Below are positions 55,772 through 64,000 of a DNA stretch of 64,000 nt, piece by piece. Position 1 is the stretch's first letter. Every line of letters starts with the position of its first letter. The position numbers and the translations under genes are program-made. The DNA is from an uncultured Eubacteriales bacterium. GTDB taxonomy: Bacteria > Bacillota > Clostridia > Oscillospirales > Oscillospiraceae. The stretch covers positions 1-64,000 of the forward strand of contig CAUGSS010000002.1 in assembly GCA_959602365.1 (NCBI GenBank). Reading direction: 5' to 3'. The notes under the pieces were generated by a model. The model had not been told where the DNA came from. It did no database searches and was given only the letters and a program-made list of their open reading frames with translations.

Positions 55772-55800
55772 ATGTTAGCACGGGATTGGGCCGCTGTCAA
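55772..55800 (-). promoter_or_regulatory. Promoter of the Y-family polymerase gene
   Basis: Minus strand TTGACA (55800-55795), 17-base spacer, TAACAT (55777-55772), directly upstream of the LexA box. Confidence 0.85.
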
Positions 55801-55824
55801 GGGCAGAGCGACTGGAAAAAGATA

Positions 55825-55855
55825 CCGCCCCCAGAGCGCCGCGCTCCGGGGGCGG
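55825..55855 (-). terminator. Terminator of the Sel1-repeat gene
   Basis: CCGCCCCCAGAGCGC/GCGCTCCGGGGGCGG with one mismatch. On the minus strand TATCTTTTTCC follows. Confidence 0.85.
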
Positions 55856-55877
55856 TTATTCTCATTTTGTCGTGGGA

Positions 55878-56609
55878 TCAGCCGTTTTCCGCCAGCTTTT
55901 TCAGCAGGGCGGCGAACTGGGGGCACTCGCTGTGCAGGTGGGTTTTGTGGAACTCCTGGGCGGAGGTGAGCAGCTCCCGGGCCTTGTCGGGATTTTTCTC
56001 AGTGCCGTCTCCGTCCATGTACTGCTTGGCGGCGGAGTAGACGGCCCGGACGAAGGTGTCGTACACGTCGCCGAAATAGTCCCGCAGGTCCTGGGTGCAG
56101 GGGCGGGCGAAGAAGATCTCCAGCAGGGCGCGGGACATCTCGGCGCTCTTCAGGCTCCATTCCAGGGCGGCGGCGTGGTCCAGGTTGTAGCCGTGGCCGT
56201 CGTAGCCCAGCTTGCCCCGGTAATAGGCGCAGGCCAAGTTGAACATGCTCTTCCAGCTGCCCCGCTCGGCGGCGGAGGGGAGCAGCTCAAAGTAGCGGTC
56301 CAGGTCCTGCCGGCCGTGCTGGTCGGTGCGGTAGACGTCGGCCAGCATGTGATAGGCGTCGGGGTGCCCCGCGTCTGCGGCCTGCTGGAACAGGTCCAGG
56401 GCCTTGTCCACGTCGGTGCTCAGCCCCAGGCCGAAGAGGTAGCGCTCGCCCAGCTCTTCCAGGGCGCCGGGGATGCCGAAATCCATCTCATGGGTCAGCA
56501 TATTCAGATCCATGGCGGAGTAAGATTCATAGGTGACCTTGGGGGATTTGGGATCAGGGTGACGTTTCCAGGCGATAAAACGCTCAAAATATTCCTTAGG
56601 CTGTATCAT
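55878..56609 (-). CDS. Sel1-repeat (TPR-like) protein
   Basis: 243 residues from ATG 56609 (AGGAGGAA at eight bases); the long open frame beyond it is antisense to the M42 peptidase gene and is not coding. Helical SLR repeats: ALEELGERYLFGLGLSTDVDKALDLFQQAADAGHPDAYHML (first part near 50), then SMFNLACAYYRGKLGYDGHGYN and a final AKQYMDGDGTEKNPDKARELL. There is no signal peptide, so it should be cytoplasmic. Sel1 repeats mediate protein-protein contacts; the partner is unknown. Single gene divergent from the peptidase. Confidence 0.85.
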   Translation of the reverse strand: MIQPKEYFERFIAWKRHPDPKSPKVTYESYSAMDLNMLTHEMDFGIPGALEELGERYLFGLGLSTDVDKALDLFQQAADAGHPDAYHMLADVYRTDQHGRQDLDRYFELLPSAAERGSWKSMFNLACAYYRGKLGYDGHGYNLDHAAALEWSLKSAEMSRALLEIFFARPCTQDLRDYFGDVYDTFVRAVYSAAKQYMDGDGTEKNPDKARELLTSAQEFHKTHLHSECPQFAALLKKLAENG

Positions 56610-56742
56610 GTGCGTGGTTCCTCCTTGGGTACTGCAAAATGGTATTTGTCCTATTATACTGGTTTTTCCGCCGCTTTTCAATATCGGTGAAAAAGTCCCC
56701 GGGGATTTTAATGGTTTCTTAGTAGGTATTTTCCCGGGGATA

Positions 56743-56751
56743 TGGTATAAT
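56743..56751 (+). promoter_or_regulatory. Extended -10 promoter of the M42 peptidase gene
   Basis: TGGTATAAT (56743-56751) is a perfect extended -10 element; the -35 region is poor, as is common for this class. Confidence 0.55.
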
Positions 56752-56780
56752 TTGACCAGAATAGAAAGGGGAGATCCGCT

Positions 56781-57827
56781 TTGTACCGACTGGATGAAAC
56801 ACTTTGGCAGAAATGGTTTGAGGCGCTGCTGGCCATTGACAGCACCACCGGCTGCTGCGGAGAGATTGAGGAGTATTTGGAGCGGGAGATCCGGGCGATG
56901 GGCTTTTCCGTCCTGCGGCCCCACAAGGGCGGGGTAATTGCGGATTTGGGCGGGGAGGGGGATACCCTCTGCCTTACCGCCCATGTGGACGATATCGGCC
57001 TGATGGTGCGCCGGATCAATCCCGACGGCACGTTGAACGTCTGTCCTGTGGGCGGGCTGCATCCCTTCTATGCGGTGATGGAAAATGTCCGCCTTCACAC
57101 CCGGGACGGCCAGCTCTACACTGGCACTATTTGCCGCACGCCCAACTCCATCCATGTCACTGAGGAGGAGCTGCGGCAGCAGTTGCCGGATTGGCGCAAA
57201 AATGTCTGTGTGGTGCTGGACGAGGACGTCCGCACTCCGGAGCAAGTGCGGGCGCTGGGCATTGAGACCGGGGACATGATCGCCCTGGCCCCCCGCTTTG
57301 TCCGCTCCAACGGCTATGTGAAATCCCGCTTTGTGGACGACAAGGCCTGTGCCGCCCTGCTGCTGTGCGCCTTGGATGAGGTTCGGAAACGGGAGCTGGC
57401 GATGCCCCGGCATGTGCTGGCCTATTTTTCCTCCTATGAGGAGATCGGCCACGGCACCGTGTGGCTGCCCGAAGGGGTGCGGGATATTCTGGCCCTGGAC
57501 ATCGCCCCCACCGGTCCGGATCAGACCTCGGATGAGCACAAGGTGTCCATCTTCGCCAAGGACTCCCGGTTCCCCTACCATTGGGAGATGACCAACGAGC
57601 TGCGCGCGGCGGCCATCGCCGCCGGGGTGGACTATGTGATGGACGTGTTCACCCCCCATTACGGTTCTGACGGGGATGGCTCGGTCCAGGCCGGCCACGA
57701 CGTCCGCCACGCCGCCATCGGCCCGGGCACCGCCAACAGCCACGGCTATGAGCGCACCCATTTGGACGGCCTGGGCAATACCTATGCGCTGATGATGGCC
57801 TATCTGTTTCGAGAGGGAAGAAATTAA
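56781..57827 (+). CDS. M42 family metallopeptidase (glutamyl aminopeptidase/endoglucanase-like)
   Basis: 348 residues from TTG 56781, six bases after AAAGGGGAGA. Metal ligands and catalytic residues appear in order: TAHVDDIGLM near 67 (His, Asp), SRFVDDKAC near 184 (bridging Asp), SYEEIGHG near 216 (catalytic and ligand Glu), LDIAPTGP near 239 (Asp), and the C-terminal AIGPGTANSHGYERTHLDG (His). M42 enzymes are cytoplasmic dodecameric aminopeptidases that trim peptides. Single gene with its own promoter. Confidence 0.93.
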   Translation: MYRLDETLWQKWFEALLAIDSTTGCCGEIEEYLEREIRAMGFSVLRPHKGGVIADLGGEGDTLCLTAHVDDIGLMVRRINPDGTLNVCPVGGLHPFYAVMENVRLHTRDGQLYTGTICRTPNSIHVTEEELRQQLPDWRKNVCVVLDEDVRTPEQVRALGIETGDMIALAPRFVRSNGYVKSRFVDDKACAALLLCALDEVRKRELAMPRHVLAYFSSYEEIGHGTVWLPEGVRDILALDIAPTGPDQTSDEHKVSIFAKDSRFPYHWEMTNELRAAAIAAGVDYVMDVFTPHYGSDGDGSVQAGHDVRHAAIGPGTANSHGYERTHLDGLGNTYALMMAYLFREGRN

Positions 57828-57848
57828 CTTCCATTTCCGTCGGATCTG

Positions 57849-57877
57849 TTGTTTTTTGTGGGAATTTGTGCTACACT
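57849..57877 (+). promoter_or_regulatory. Promoter of the P-type ATPase gene
   Basis: TTGTTT (57849-57854), 17-base spacer, TACACT (57872-57877). Confidence 0.55.
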
Positions 57878-57970
57878 GCACTCCAGTATACCGGCAAATT
57901 GCTCTGGTCCAGCCCTGCGCCTTTGCAGCGGACCGGTTTGAAATCGCATGATACGAGGAAGTGAGTTTCT

Positions 57971-60454
57971 TTGTCATCAGAAAAACGGACGGCGGGAAAA
58001 CGGACCACGGAAAAACGGCGGCGGGGCAAGTCCGCCGCCCCTGCCCAGGAGCCGGTCCGGCGTAAAAAGCTCCCGGTGGTGGAGGCCGACCCGGAGATCG
58101 GACTGACGCAGGAGCAGGTGCATACCCGGATCAAAGCCGGATATCAGAACACCGCAGTGGAGTCCAACTCCAAATCCCTGAAAGAGATTGTCCTCTCCAA
58201 TGTGGTCACCTACTTCAACATGATCTTCTTCGTGCTGGCCGCGGCCATCATCGCCGTGGGGGCCTGGTACAACCTGACCTTCATGTTCGTGGTGGTAGCC
58301 AATATCATCATCGGCATTGTCCAGGAGTGGCGCAGCAAAAAGAAGCTGGACAACCTGAATCTGCTGGCCAACCCCAAGGCCAACGTGGTCCGGGATGGGG
58401 TGGAACGCACCATCTCCGTCCACGACACGGTCCGGGACGACATCGCCATATTTGCCGCCGGGGATCAGATCTATGCCGACGCGGTGGTGGTGGAGGGGGA
58501 GTGCCTGGTCAACGAGTCCCTGCTCACCGGCGAGGCCGACGAACTGCGCAAGGTGCCCGGGGACAAGCTGCTTTCCGGCTCCTTTCTGGTGTCCGGCCAG
58601 TGCTCTGCCCGGCTGACCGCCGTAGGACGGGACTCCTATATGTCCAAGCTAACCCTCCAGGCCAAGCAGCAGAAACAGCAGCCCCAGTCCGAGATGATGC
58701 GCTCCCTGAGCCGTCTGGTCATGGTCATCGGCATCATCCTGATTCCGCTGGGCATCCTGATGGCCTTTAAGGAGATCCGCATCCTGGACAACACCATCCG
58801 GGACGGCGTGGTGTCCACAGTGGCCTCCCTGGTGGGCATGATCCCCGAGGGCCTCTACCTGTTGACCTCTCTGGCCCTGGTGGCCGGCGTGCTCCGCCTG
58901 GCCCAGCGCAAGACCCTGGTCCACGAGATGGGCTGCATCGAGACCCTGGCCCGGGTGGACACCCTCTGTGTGGACAAGACCGGCACCATCACCGAGGCCA
59001 AGATGATCGTCAAAGATCTGGTGGCCCTGGACGAAGAGGTGGCCACTGAGGAGGAGCTGCGGGGCATCATGGCGGACTATGTCTACGCCATGCAGAACGA
59101 CAACGAGACGATGGCCGCCCTGAAGCGCTACTTCGACGGCCAGGTGGCCCGGAAAGCGGTGAAAGCCATGCCCTTCACCTCCTCCCGCAAGTACGGCGGG
59201 GTGGCCTTCCAGAAGGGCGGCACCTACCTGCTGGGGGCCCCGGAGAACATCCTGGGAGAGCTCTATGACGAGTATCAGGACGTCATAGAGGAGTATTCCA
59301 AGCTGGGCTGCCGGGTGCTTTTGCTGGCAGGCTATGAGGGCGAACTGGAGGATGGGCCCGTTCTGGGCGAGGTCACCCCGCTGGGACTCATCCTGCTCAC
59401 CAACAAGATCCGTCCCGAGGCCCCGGAGACCTTCCGCTACTTCCGGGAGCAGGGAGTCACCGTCAAGGTGATTTCCGGCGACAACCCGGTCACCGTGGCT
59501 GAGGTGGCCGGCCGGGCGGAGATCCCAAATGCGGACCAGTATGTGGACGCCCGCACCCTGCGCACCGACCAGGAGATCGCCGAGGCCGCAGAGCTGTATA
59601 CCGTCTTTGGCCGGGTTACTCCGGAGCAGAAGCGCAAGCTGGTCCGGGCCATGCACCGGGCCGGCCACACTGTGGCCATGACCGGCGATGGCGTCAACGA
59701 CGTGCTGGCCCTGAAAGAGGCCGACTGCTCAGTGGCCATGGCCTCGGGCAGCCAGGTGGCCTGTCAGGTCAGCCACATCGTGTTGCTGGAGTCCGACTTC
59801 TCCGCCATGCCCTCGGTGGTGGCGGAGGGGCGCCGGGTCATCAACAACATCGAGCGCTCCGCCTCCCTCTATCTGGTCAAGAATATTTTCTCCCTGTGCC
59901 TGGCCATCATCTCTCTGATCTTTACCTTTACCTATCCGTTCACGGCGGCACAGCTGTCGCTGATCTCCGGCATCACCATCGGCCTGCCCTCCTTTGTCAT
60001 GGCCATGGAGCCCAACAACAGCCGGATTCACGGCAAGTTCCTCTCCAATGTGATCTACCGGGCGCTGCCCTCGGCCCTGAGCGACCTGGTGCTGACCATC
60101 GGCGTGGTGCTGTTCTGCATCGTGTTCCAGATCCCGGAGACGGAGATGAGCACCATTTGCACCGTGGTGGTGGGCGTGGTGGGCCTGCTGATGGTATACC
60201 GTACCTGCAAGCCCTTCAACACCCTGCGCAAACTGCTGATGATCGTCTGCGTGGTGGGATTCCTGATCTGCATCACTGCCCTGCAGCCCATCTTCACGCT
60301 GAATCTGAACCTGAGCGCCGGAGGCTGGCTGGTGCTGGCGGTCTTTGTGCTGCTGGCCTTTGAGGTCTCCCTGTCCGCCAACGTCATTGTGGAAGGCGCA
60401 AATCTGGCGGTGCGCTGGGTGCAAAAAAAGCTGCGCCAGCTGTCCGGGCGTTGA
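57971..60454 (+). CDS. Cation-transporting P-type ATPase
   Basis: 827 residues from TTG 57971 (GAGGAAGTGAG upstream). The first 45 residues are very basic (KRTAGKRTTEKRRRGK). Actuator loop SLLTGEAD near 178, membrane helix 4 with MIPEGLYLL near 292, phosphorylation site DKTGTIT near 335, VKVISGDNP near 499 and MTGDGVNDVLALKEADC near 577. About ten membrane segments, four of them after the hinge motif. The PEGL core resembles Ca2+/cation pumps (P2-like, HAD-IC group); it lacks CPC, so it is not a heavy-metal P1B pump. The ion cannot be fixed from sequence. Single gene. Confidence 0.92.
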   Translation: MSSEKRTAGKRTTEKRRRGKSAAPAQEPVRRKKLPVVEADPEIGLTQEQVHTRIKAGYQNTAVESNSKSLKEIVLSNVVTYFNMIFFVLAAAIIAVGAWYNLTFMFVVVANIIIGIVQEWRSKKKLDNLNLLANPKANVVRDGVERTISVHDTVRDDIAIFAAGDQIYADAVVVEGECLVNESLLTGEADELRKVPGDKLLSGSFLVSGQCSARLTAVGRDSYMSKLTLQAKQQKQQPQSEMMRSLSRLVMVIGIILIPLGILMAFKEIRILDNTIRDGVVSTVASLVGMIPEGLYLLTSLALVAGVLRLAQRKTLVHEMGCIETLARVDTLCVDKTGTITEAKMIVKDLVALDEEVATEEELRGIMADYVYAMQNDNETMAALKRYFDGQVARKAVKAMPFTSSRKYGGVAFQKGGTYLLGAPENILGELYDEYQDVIEEYSKLGCRVLLLAGYEGELEDGPVLGEVTPLGLILLTNKIRPEAPETFRYFREQGVTVKVISGDNPVTVAEVAGRAEIPNADQYVDARTLRTDQEIAEAAELYTVFGRVTPEQKRKLVRAMHRAGHTVAMTGDGVNDVLALKEADCSVAMASGSQVACQVSHIVLLESDFSAMPSVVAEGRRVINNIERSASLYLVKNIFSLCLAIISLIFTFTYPFTAAQLSLISGITIGLPSFVMAMEPNNSRIHGKFLSNVIYRALPSALSDLVLTIGVVLFCIVFQIPETEMSTICTVVVGVVGLLMVYRTCKPFNTLRKLLMIVCVVGFLICITALQPIFTLNLNLSAGGWLVLAVFVLLAFEVSLSANVIVEGANLAVRWVQKKLRQLSGR

Positions 60455-60485
60455 GCACCGTCAAATTGATATCTTGTCCTTGCGC

Positions 60486-60525
60486 AGCCTGGGCGGCCCA
60501 TGTTGTGGGCTGCCCAGGCTTTTCA
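60486..60525 (+). terminator. Terminator of the P-type ATPase gene
   Basis: AGCCTGGGC with GCCCAGGCT and inner GCCCA/TGGGC, then TTTTC. Confidence 0.85.
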
Positions 60526-60623
60526 AAAAAACTTTTTAAAAAGGCGTATACAAAAGATGGGGAAACTGCTATAATTTTCACAGTGGTTTTCCAATTATTT
60601 TTATCACAAGGAGGACAGAACAA

Positions 60624-61373
60624 ATGAACTTGCTGAAAGACAAAATCGCCATTGTGACCGGCGGTTCCCGGGGCATCGGCTTTGCCACCGTGGAGGCGTT
60701 CTTGGCCGAGGGCGCTGCGGTGGTGCTCTGCGGCTCCCGCCCGGAGAGCGCGGAAAAGGCTGTGGCGCAGCTCAAGGAAAAGCATCCCGACGCCAAAGTG
60801 GAGGGCATCAGCCCCGATCTTTCGGATCTTGAGAGCGTGAAGGCCGCCTTTGCCGGTGTGGCAGAGAAGTATGGCCGCATTGATGTGCTGGTGAACAATG
60901 CCGGAGTCTCCGATGCCACGCCCTTTGATCACTACACAGAGGAAAAGTTTGCCCAGGTGATGGATCTGAATGTGAAGGGCGTGTTCAACTGCACCCGCGC
61001 CGTCACGGATCAGATGGCGGAGCAGGGCGGCGGCGTCATTTTGAATACCTCCTCCATGGTGAGTATTTACGGCCAGCCCAGCGGCGTGGCCTATCCCACG
61101 TCCAAGTTTGCTGTCAACGGCCTGACCAAGTCCCTGGCCCGGGAACTGGGCCCCAAGGGCATCCGGGTCAATGCCGTGGCCCCAGGCATCACCTACACCG
61201 ATATGATGCGGTCGGTTCCGAAGGAGTATATCGACCCTCTGGTGGCCCAGATTCCGCTGCGCCGCATCGGTCAGCCCGAGGACATCGCCAATGCGTTTGT
61301 GTTTCTGGCCTCGGAGATGGCCTCCTATATCACCGGCGTGGTGCTGAGCGTGGATGGCATGGCCCGCACCTGA
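60624..61373 (+). CDS. Short-chain dehydrogenase/reductase (FabG/BaiA-like)
   Basis: 249 residues, ATG 60624 after AAGGAGGACAG. Classical SDR: TGGSRGIGFA near 12, NNAGVS near 90, catalytic Ser in LNTSSMVS near 142, YPTSK near 156, and C-terminal SVDGMART. GSRPES after strand 2 places an Arg where NADPH-preferring enzymes have one. The N-terminus MNLLKDK...TGGSRGIGFA and the overall pattern recall both 3-oxoacyl-ACP reductases and the bile-acid enzyme BaiA, but no bai or fab genes are adjacent. Promoter TATAAT at 60571-60576 with a poor -35. The substrate is undetermined. Confidence 0.88.
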   Translation: MNLLKDKIAIVTGGSRGIGFATVEAFLAEGAAVVLCGSRPESAEKAVAQLKEKHPDAKVEGISPDLSDLESVKAAFAGVAEKYGRIDVLVNNAGVSDATPFDHYTEEKFAQVMDLNVKGVFNCTRAVTDQMAEQGGGVILNTSSMVSIYGQPSGVAYPTSKFAVNGLTKSLARELGPKGIRVNAVAPGITYTDMMRSVPKEYIDPLVAQIPLRRIGQPEDIANAFVFLASEMASYITGVVLSVDGMART

Positions 61374-61392
61374 GCGGTTCTGAAGATAAGGC

Positions 61393-61429
61393 TCCGCCCG
61401 GCGAGGTTTCTAAAACCTCGCCGGGCGGA
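61393..61429. terminator. Bidirectional terminator between the SDR and FtsX-type permease genes
   Basis: Perfect 17-bp TCCGCCCGGCGAGGTTT/AAACCTCGCCGGGCGGA with a three-base loop; modest T content on either side. Confidence 0.8.
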
Positions 61430-61452
61430 TTTCATATGCTATGCCGTTTTCA

Positions 61453-64000
61453 TTACTCGATGGACTTCAGGGATTCGGCCATATCAATCCGGGCGATTTT
61501 GCGCCGCAGAATCAGGTCGGTGATGATGCTGAACAGCAGCACGATGGCCACTGTCAGCAGGTAACTGACCGGTTTGATGACATACTTGAAGGACACCATA
61601 TCCACTTGAATTTGGTTCATTACAAAATGGTGAAGCCCAAATCCAAGGGGCAGACCGATGAGGATGCCCATGCAGCACAGGATCAGATTTTCCCGGAACA
61701 CATAGGCCCCGGTTTCCCGGGAATGGAAGCCAAGCACCTTGATGGTGGCGATTTCCCGCACCCGCTCGGAAATATTGATGTTGCCCAGATTGAACATCAC
61801 GATAAAGGCCAGAGCGGCGGCGCTGGCCAGCACAAGGGCTACCACATAGTCCAGGCTGCGCATCATGTTGTCAATCATATTCCGGGTGTCGGTGATGACA
61901 GAGATGGAGGCCACGCCGTTCTCATTGGCCAGGGCGGCGGAGAGACTGTACTCATCTACGCCCTCGGCAGCTCGGATCAGCAGTGTCTCCGGCTCATAGG
62001 AGCTGAAGGCGGAGGCGTAGGTGGTGCCGGTCATGTAGACATAGTTCTGGACATAGTTCTCCACCAGTCCCACCACCCGCACATCCGCGCGCTCCTCATC
62101 GGAGATGGAGATGGTCACTGTGTCTCCCACCCGGACACCGGCCAGCTGGGAGAGCTTTTCCGAGATCAGCACCTCGCCCTCACCGGGGTAGGGGACTTGC
62201 CGGCCGTCCAGGTGCAGATCGAAGATATCGGTGATATGTTCGTCATCGGAGGCCACAAAATAGACGGACTTGGTAGTCTCGCTGCCGGTCAGCTCTCCGG
62301 CGGACATCAGAGAGACCGCCTGGGCGTCAATCTGTCCGCCATATTCCGATTGGATGTGATCCAGCCAATCCTGGGTGATGGGATCGGAGGTGCTGACGCT
62401 CAGGTCATACTTCTGGATGTCGTCAAACTGGTAGTTGGCGATATTGGCCACCGAATCCCGGATGCCGAAGCCGGTGAGCACCAGGGCGGTGCATCCGGCG
62501 ATGCCCAGCAGCATCATGAACATCCGCTTTTTGAACCGGAAGATATTGCGCAGCGATACCTTGTGCAGGAATTTCAGGCGCCGCCACAGGGGGGTAAAGC
62601 GCTCCAGCAGGATGCGCTTGCCCGCGGCGGGAGCCTTGGGGCGGATCAGGTCGGCCGGCGTGCTGCGCATCTCGTGCCGGCAGGAGAGATAGGTGACCCC
62701 GGCGGAGCACAGCAGCGAGGCCGCCAGAGAGAGGACAAACAGCACCGGGTCATAGGTACAGATGAAGCCGGGAATGTTGTAGAGCATCTTGTAGGCAATC
62801 CAGATGACTGCGGGGAAGAGCCAGCCGCCGCCAAAGTAGCCGATGAGGCAGCCGATGGTGGCCGCACTGCCCGAGTAGAGCAGGTATTTGGACAGGATAG
62901 CCCCCCGGCTGTAGCCCAGGGCCCGCATGGTGCCGATCTGGGTGCGGTCGTCATCCACCATGCGGGTCATGGTGGTGGAGCAGACCAGGGCGGCGATTAA
63001 GAAGAAAAAGATGGGGAAGATGGTGGACAGCCGCTGCACAATGGTGGAGTCGCTCTCAAAGGTGACATATCCGCTGTTGCTCTCACTGCGGCTGAGCACA
63101 TAGAGTTCCGGATCCTCCAGGTCGGCCAGATCGGCCTTGGCGTCGGCCAGCTGGTCCTCTGCGTCGGCGATCTCCTGGTCGAACTCCGCCACGCCGTCCT
63201 CGTACTCAGACAGTCCGTCCTGGTAGTCTGCCAGGCTGTCATAGTACGTCTGCCAGCCCTCCTCCAGCGTGTCCACGCCGTCGTTGTAGCTGGCCAGTCC
63301 GGAGCGGTAGGAGGCTACGCCCTCCTGGAATTGCACCAGAGCATTGTACGCGCTGTCCAGCGCCGCCTGCTGGGTGGTCTGCTGATTTTCCAGCTCGGCC
63401 ACACCCGCGTTGTACTGGCTCCAGCCCTCATCCAGGGTGGTCCTCAGATCGGAGAGCTGCTGCCGGCTGTCGGCCAGGGTGGCGGCGGTGGCGTCCAGCT
63501 GTGCTTTCTGGGCGGTCAGCTCGTCGTTGGAGGCGTCCAGCTCCGCCTTGCCCGCCGCCAGGGCGGCGGCGGTCCGTTCCAGCGTCTGCCGGGTCTGCTC
63601 CAGAGCTGCCTCCTGCCGGGCGGCCTCGTCTGGGGGGAGGGTGTCCTTGATGGCGTTGAACTGCTCCAGCGCCTGCTGGTATTGGGCCTGGGCCGTCTCA
63701 TAGGCGGCATAATTCTGCTCATAAGAGGACAGCGCGGCGGTGTACTGGTCGTACCCCTGCTGCCAGAGGGCGAGCCCTTGGTCATACTGGGTCTGGCCCG
63801 CCTCCAGCTGAGCCATGCCGTCGGAGTAGGCCTGTTCAGCGGCCTCCATCTGATACTGCCGCTCGCTCAGCAGCTGCTGTCCCTCGGCGATGGCCGCCTC
63901 CAGCTGGGCTTTGCCGTCGTTGTATGCGGCCCAGCCGGCCTCCAGGGCTCCATCCCACGAGGTGAAGCCGCTTTGGATCTGCTCTGCACCGGCGTCCAAC
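61453..64000 (-). CDS. ABC transporter permease with two FtsX domains and a long extracellular coiled coil (5' truncated by the window)
   Basis: At least 848 residues; the start lies beyond the right edge. About the first 320 visible residues are a soluble Ala/Gln/Tyr-rich coiled coil built from irregular repeats such as YNDGKAQLEAA, YSDGMAQLEAG and YQDGLSEYEDG, like a linker between an N-terminal membrane helix (outside the window) and the first FtsX domain. First FtsX domain: about 330-455 (FFFLIAALVCSTTMTRMVDDDR, RALGYSRGAIL); then a MacB-like extracellular domain about 500-700. Second FtsX: 720-848 (EIATIKVLGFHSRETGAYV, ...RKIARIDMAESLKSIE). The architecture fits exporters or regulators of the MacB/FtsX class. 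The ATPase partner should be next to it outside the window. Confidence 0.9.
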   Translation of the reverse strand, partial: LDAGAEQIQSGFTSWDGALEAGWAAYNDGKAQLEAAIAEGQQLLSERQYQMEAAEQAYSDGMAQLEAGQTQYDQGLALWQQGYDQYTAALSSYEQNYAAYETAQAQYQQALEQFNAIKDTLPPDEAARQEAALEQTRQTLERTAAALAAGKAELDASNDELTAQKAQLDATAATLADSRQQLSDLRTTLDEGWSQYNAGVAELENQQTTQQAALDSAYNALVQFQEGVASYRSGLASYNDGVDTLEEGWQTYYDSLADYQDGLSEYEDGVAEFDQEIADAEDQLADAKADLADLEDPELYVLSRSESNSGYVTFESDSTIVQRLSTIFPIFFFLIAALVCSTTMTRMVDDDRTQIGTMRALGYSRGAILSKYLLYSGSAATIGCLIGYFGGGWLFPAVIWIAYKMLYNIPGFICTYDPVLFVLSLAASLLCSAGVTYLSCRHEMRSTPADLIRPKAPAAGKRILLERFTPLWRRLKFLHKVSLRNIFRFKKRMFMMLLGIAGCTALVLTGFGIRDSVANIANYQFDDIQKYDLSVSTSDPITQDWLDHIQSEYGGQIDAQAVSLMSAGELTGSETTKSVYFVASDDEHITDIFDLHLDGRQVPYPGEGEVLISEKLSQLAGVRVGDTVTISISDEERADVRVVGLVENYVQNYVYMTGTTYASAFSSYEPETLLIRAAEGVDEYSLSAALANENGVASISVITDTRNMIDNMMRSLDYVVALVLASAAALAFIVMFNLGNINISERVREIATIKVLGFHSRETGAYVFRENLILCCMGILIGLPLGFGLHHFVMNQIQVDMVSFKYVIKPVSYLLTVAIVLLFSIITDLILRRKIARIDMAESLKSIE

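Overview
The window is GC-rich Firmicutes DNA, most likely from an anaerobic, gut-type Oscillospiraceae/Clostridia relative (Flavonifractor/Pseudoflavonifractor-like; inferred from gene content, not from a database match). Supporting signs are type III glutamine synthetase, DapL, HPr kinase, SpoVAD/SpoVAE, RqcH, Mini-RNase III, strong GGAGG ribosome binding sites, frequent GTG/TTG starts, and a multi-domain gut-type surface protein. No phage, IS transposase, plasmid origin or CRISPR array is visible.

Layout. 1-850: end of an rRNA operon with two tRNA genes (Lys, Glu) between 23S and 5S. 888-1583: sfsA. 1842-18122: a nitrogen-assimilation region holding an Amt-PII fusion transporter, type III and type I glutamine synthetases (divergent), an ANTAR-domain RNA-binding regulator, DapL and both glutamate synthase subunits. 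It is interrupted by a DUF2812-like gene, a lone fumarase-beta gene and a DivIVA-like gene. 18180-22183: dispersed repeats, a membrane protein, then Mini-RNase III and RqcH behind a structured leader. 22456-25999: MerR regulator divergent from an ABC transporter/GNAT/lipoprotein operon. 26134-31274: SEDS protein, tsaE-tsaB-upp, glmS. 31623-36383: a 1586-residue cell-surface beta-helix protein. 36511-40528: DUF1275 protein, a 53-residue ORF in an AT-rich islet, an Fe-S aldo/keto reductase and the CCA enzyme. 40634-45247: small accessory genes, a five-tRNA cluster, L28 and HPr kinase. 45353-52455: SpoVA proteins, IMP dehydrogenase-like enzyme, acyl-ACP thioesterase and PcrA. 52456-53670: two copies of a hairpin-rich repeat bracketing a small helical protein gene. 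53676-55731: SOS-type translesion polymerase with YolD. 55878-64000: Sel1 protein, M42 peptidase, P-type ATPase, SDR and a truncated FtsX-type permease.

The most interesting observation is a probable local regulatory circuit. The ANTAR protein (10108-10641) sits inside the nitrogen cluster and its receiver-like half lacks the usual phospho-acceptor aspartate. The leaders of amt-PII, glnN and gltB each contain a small hairpin with a six-base loop AAAGGC or AAAGGG (A at position 1, G at position 4, as ANTAR targets require). In each case the hairpin overlaps the 5' arm of an intrinsic-terminator-like hairpin. This predicts control of ammonium uptake, GS and GOGAT by transcription antitermination. 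A second notable item is the repeat pair at 52456-53670: loops are conserved while stems differ in sequence but remain base-paired.
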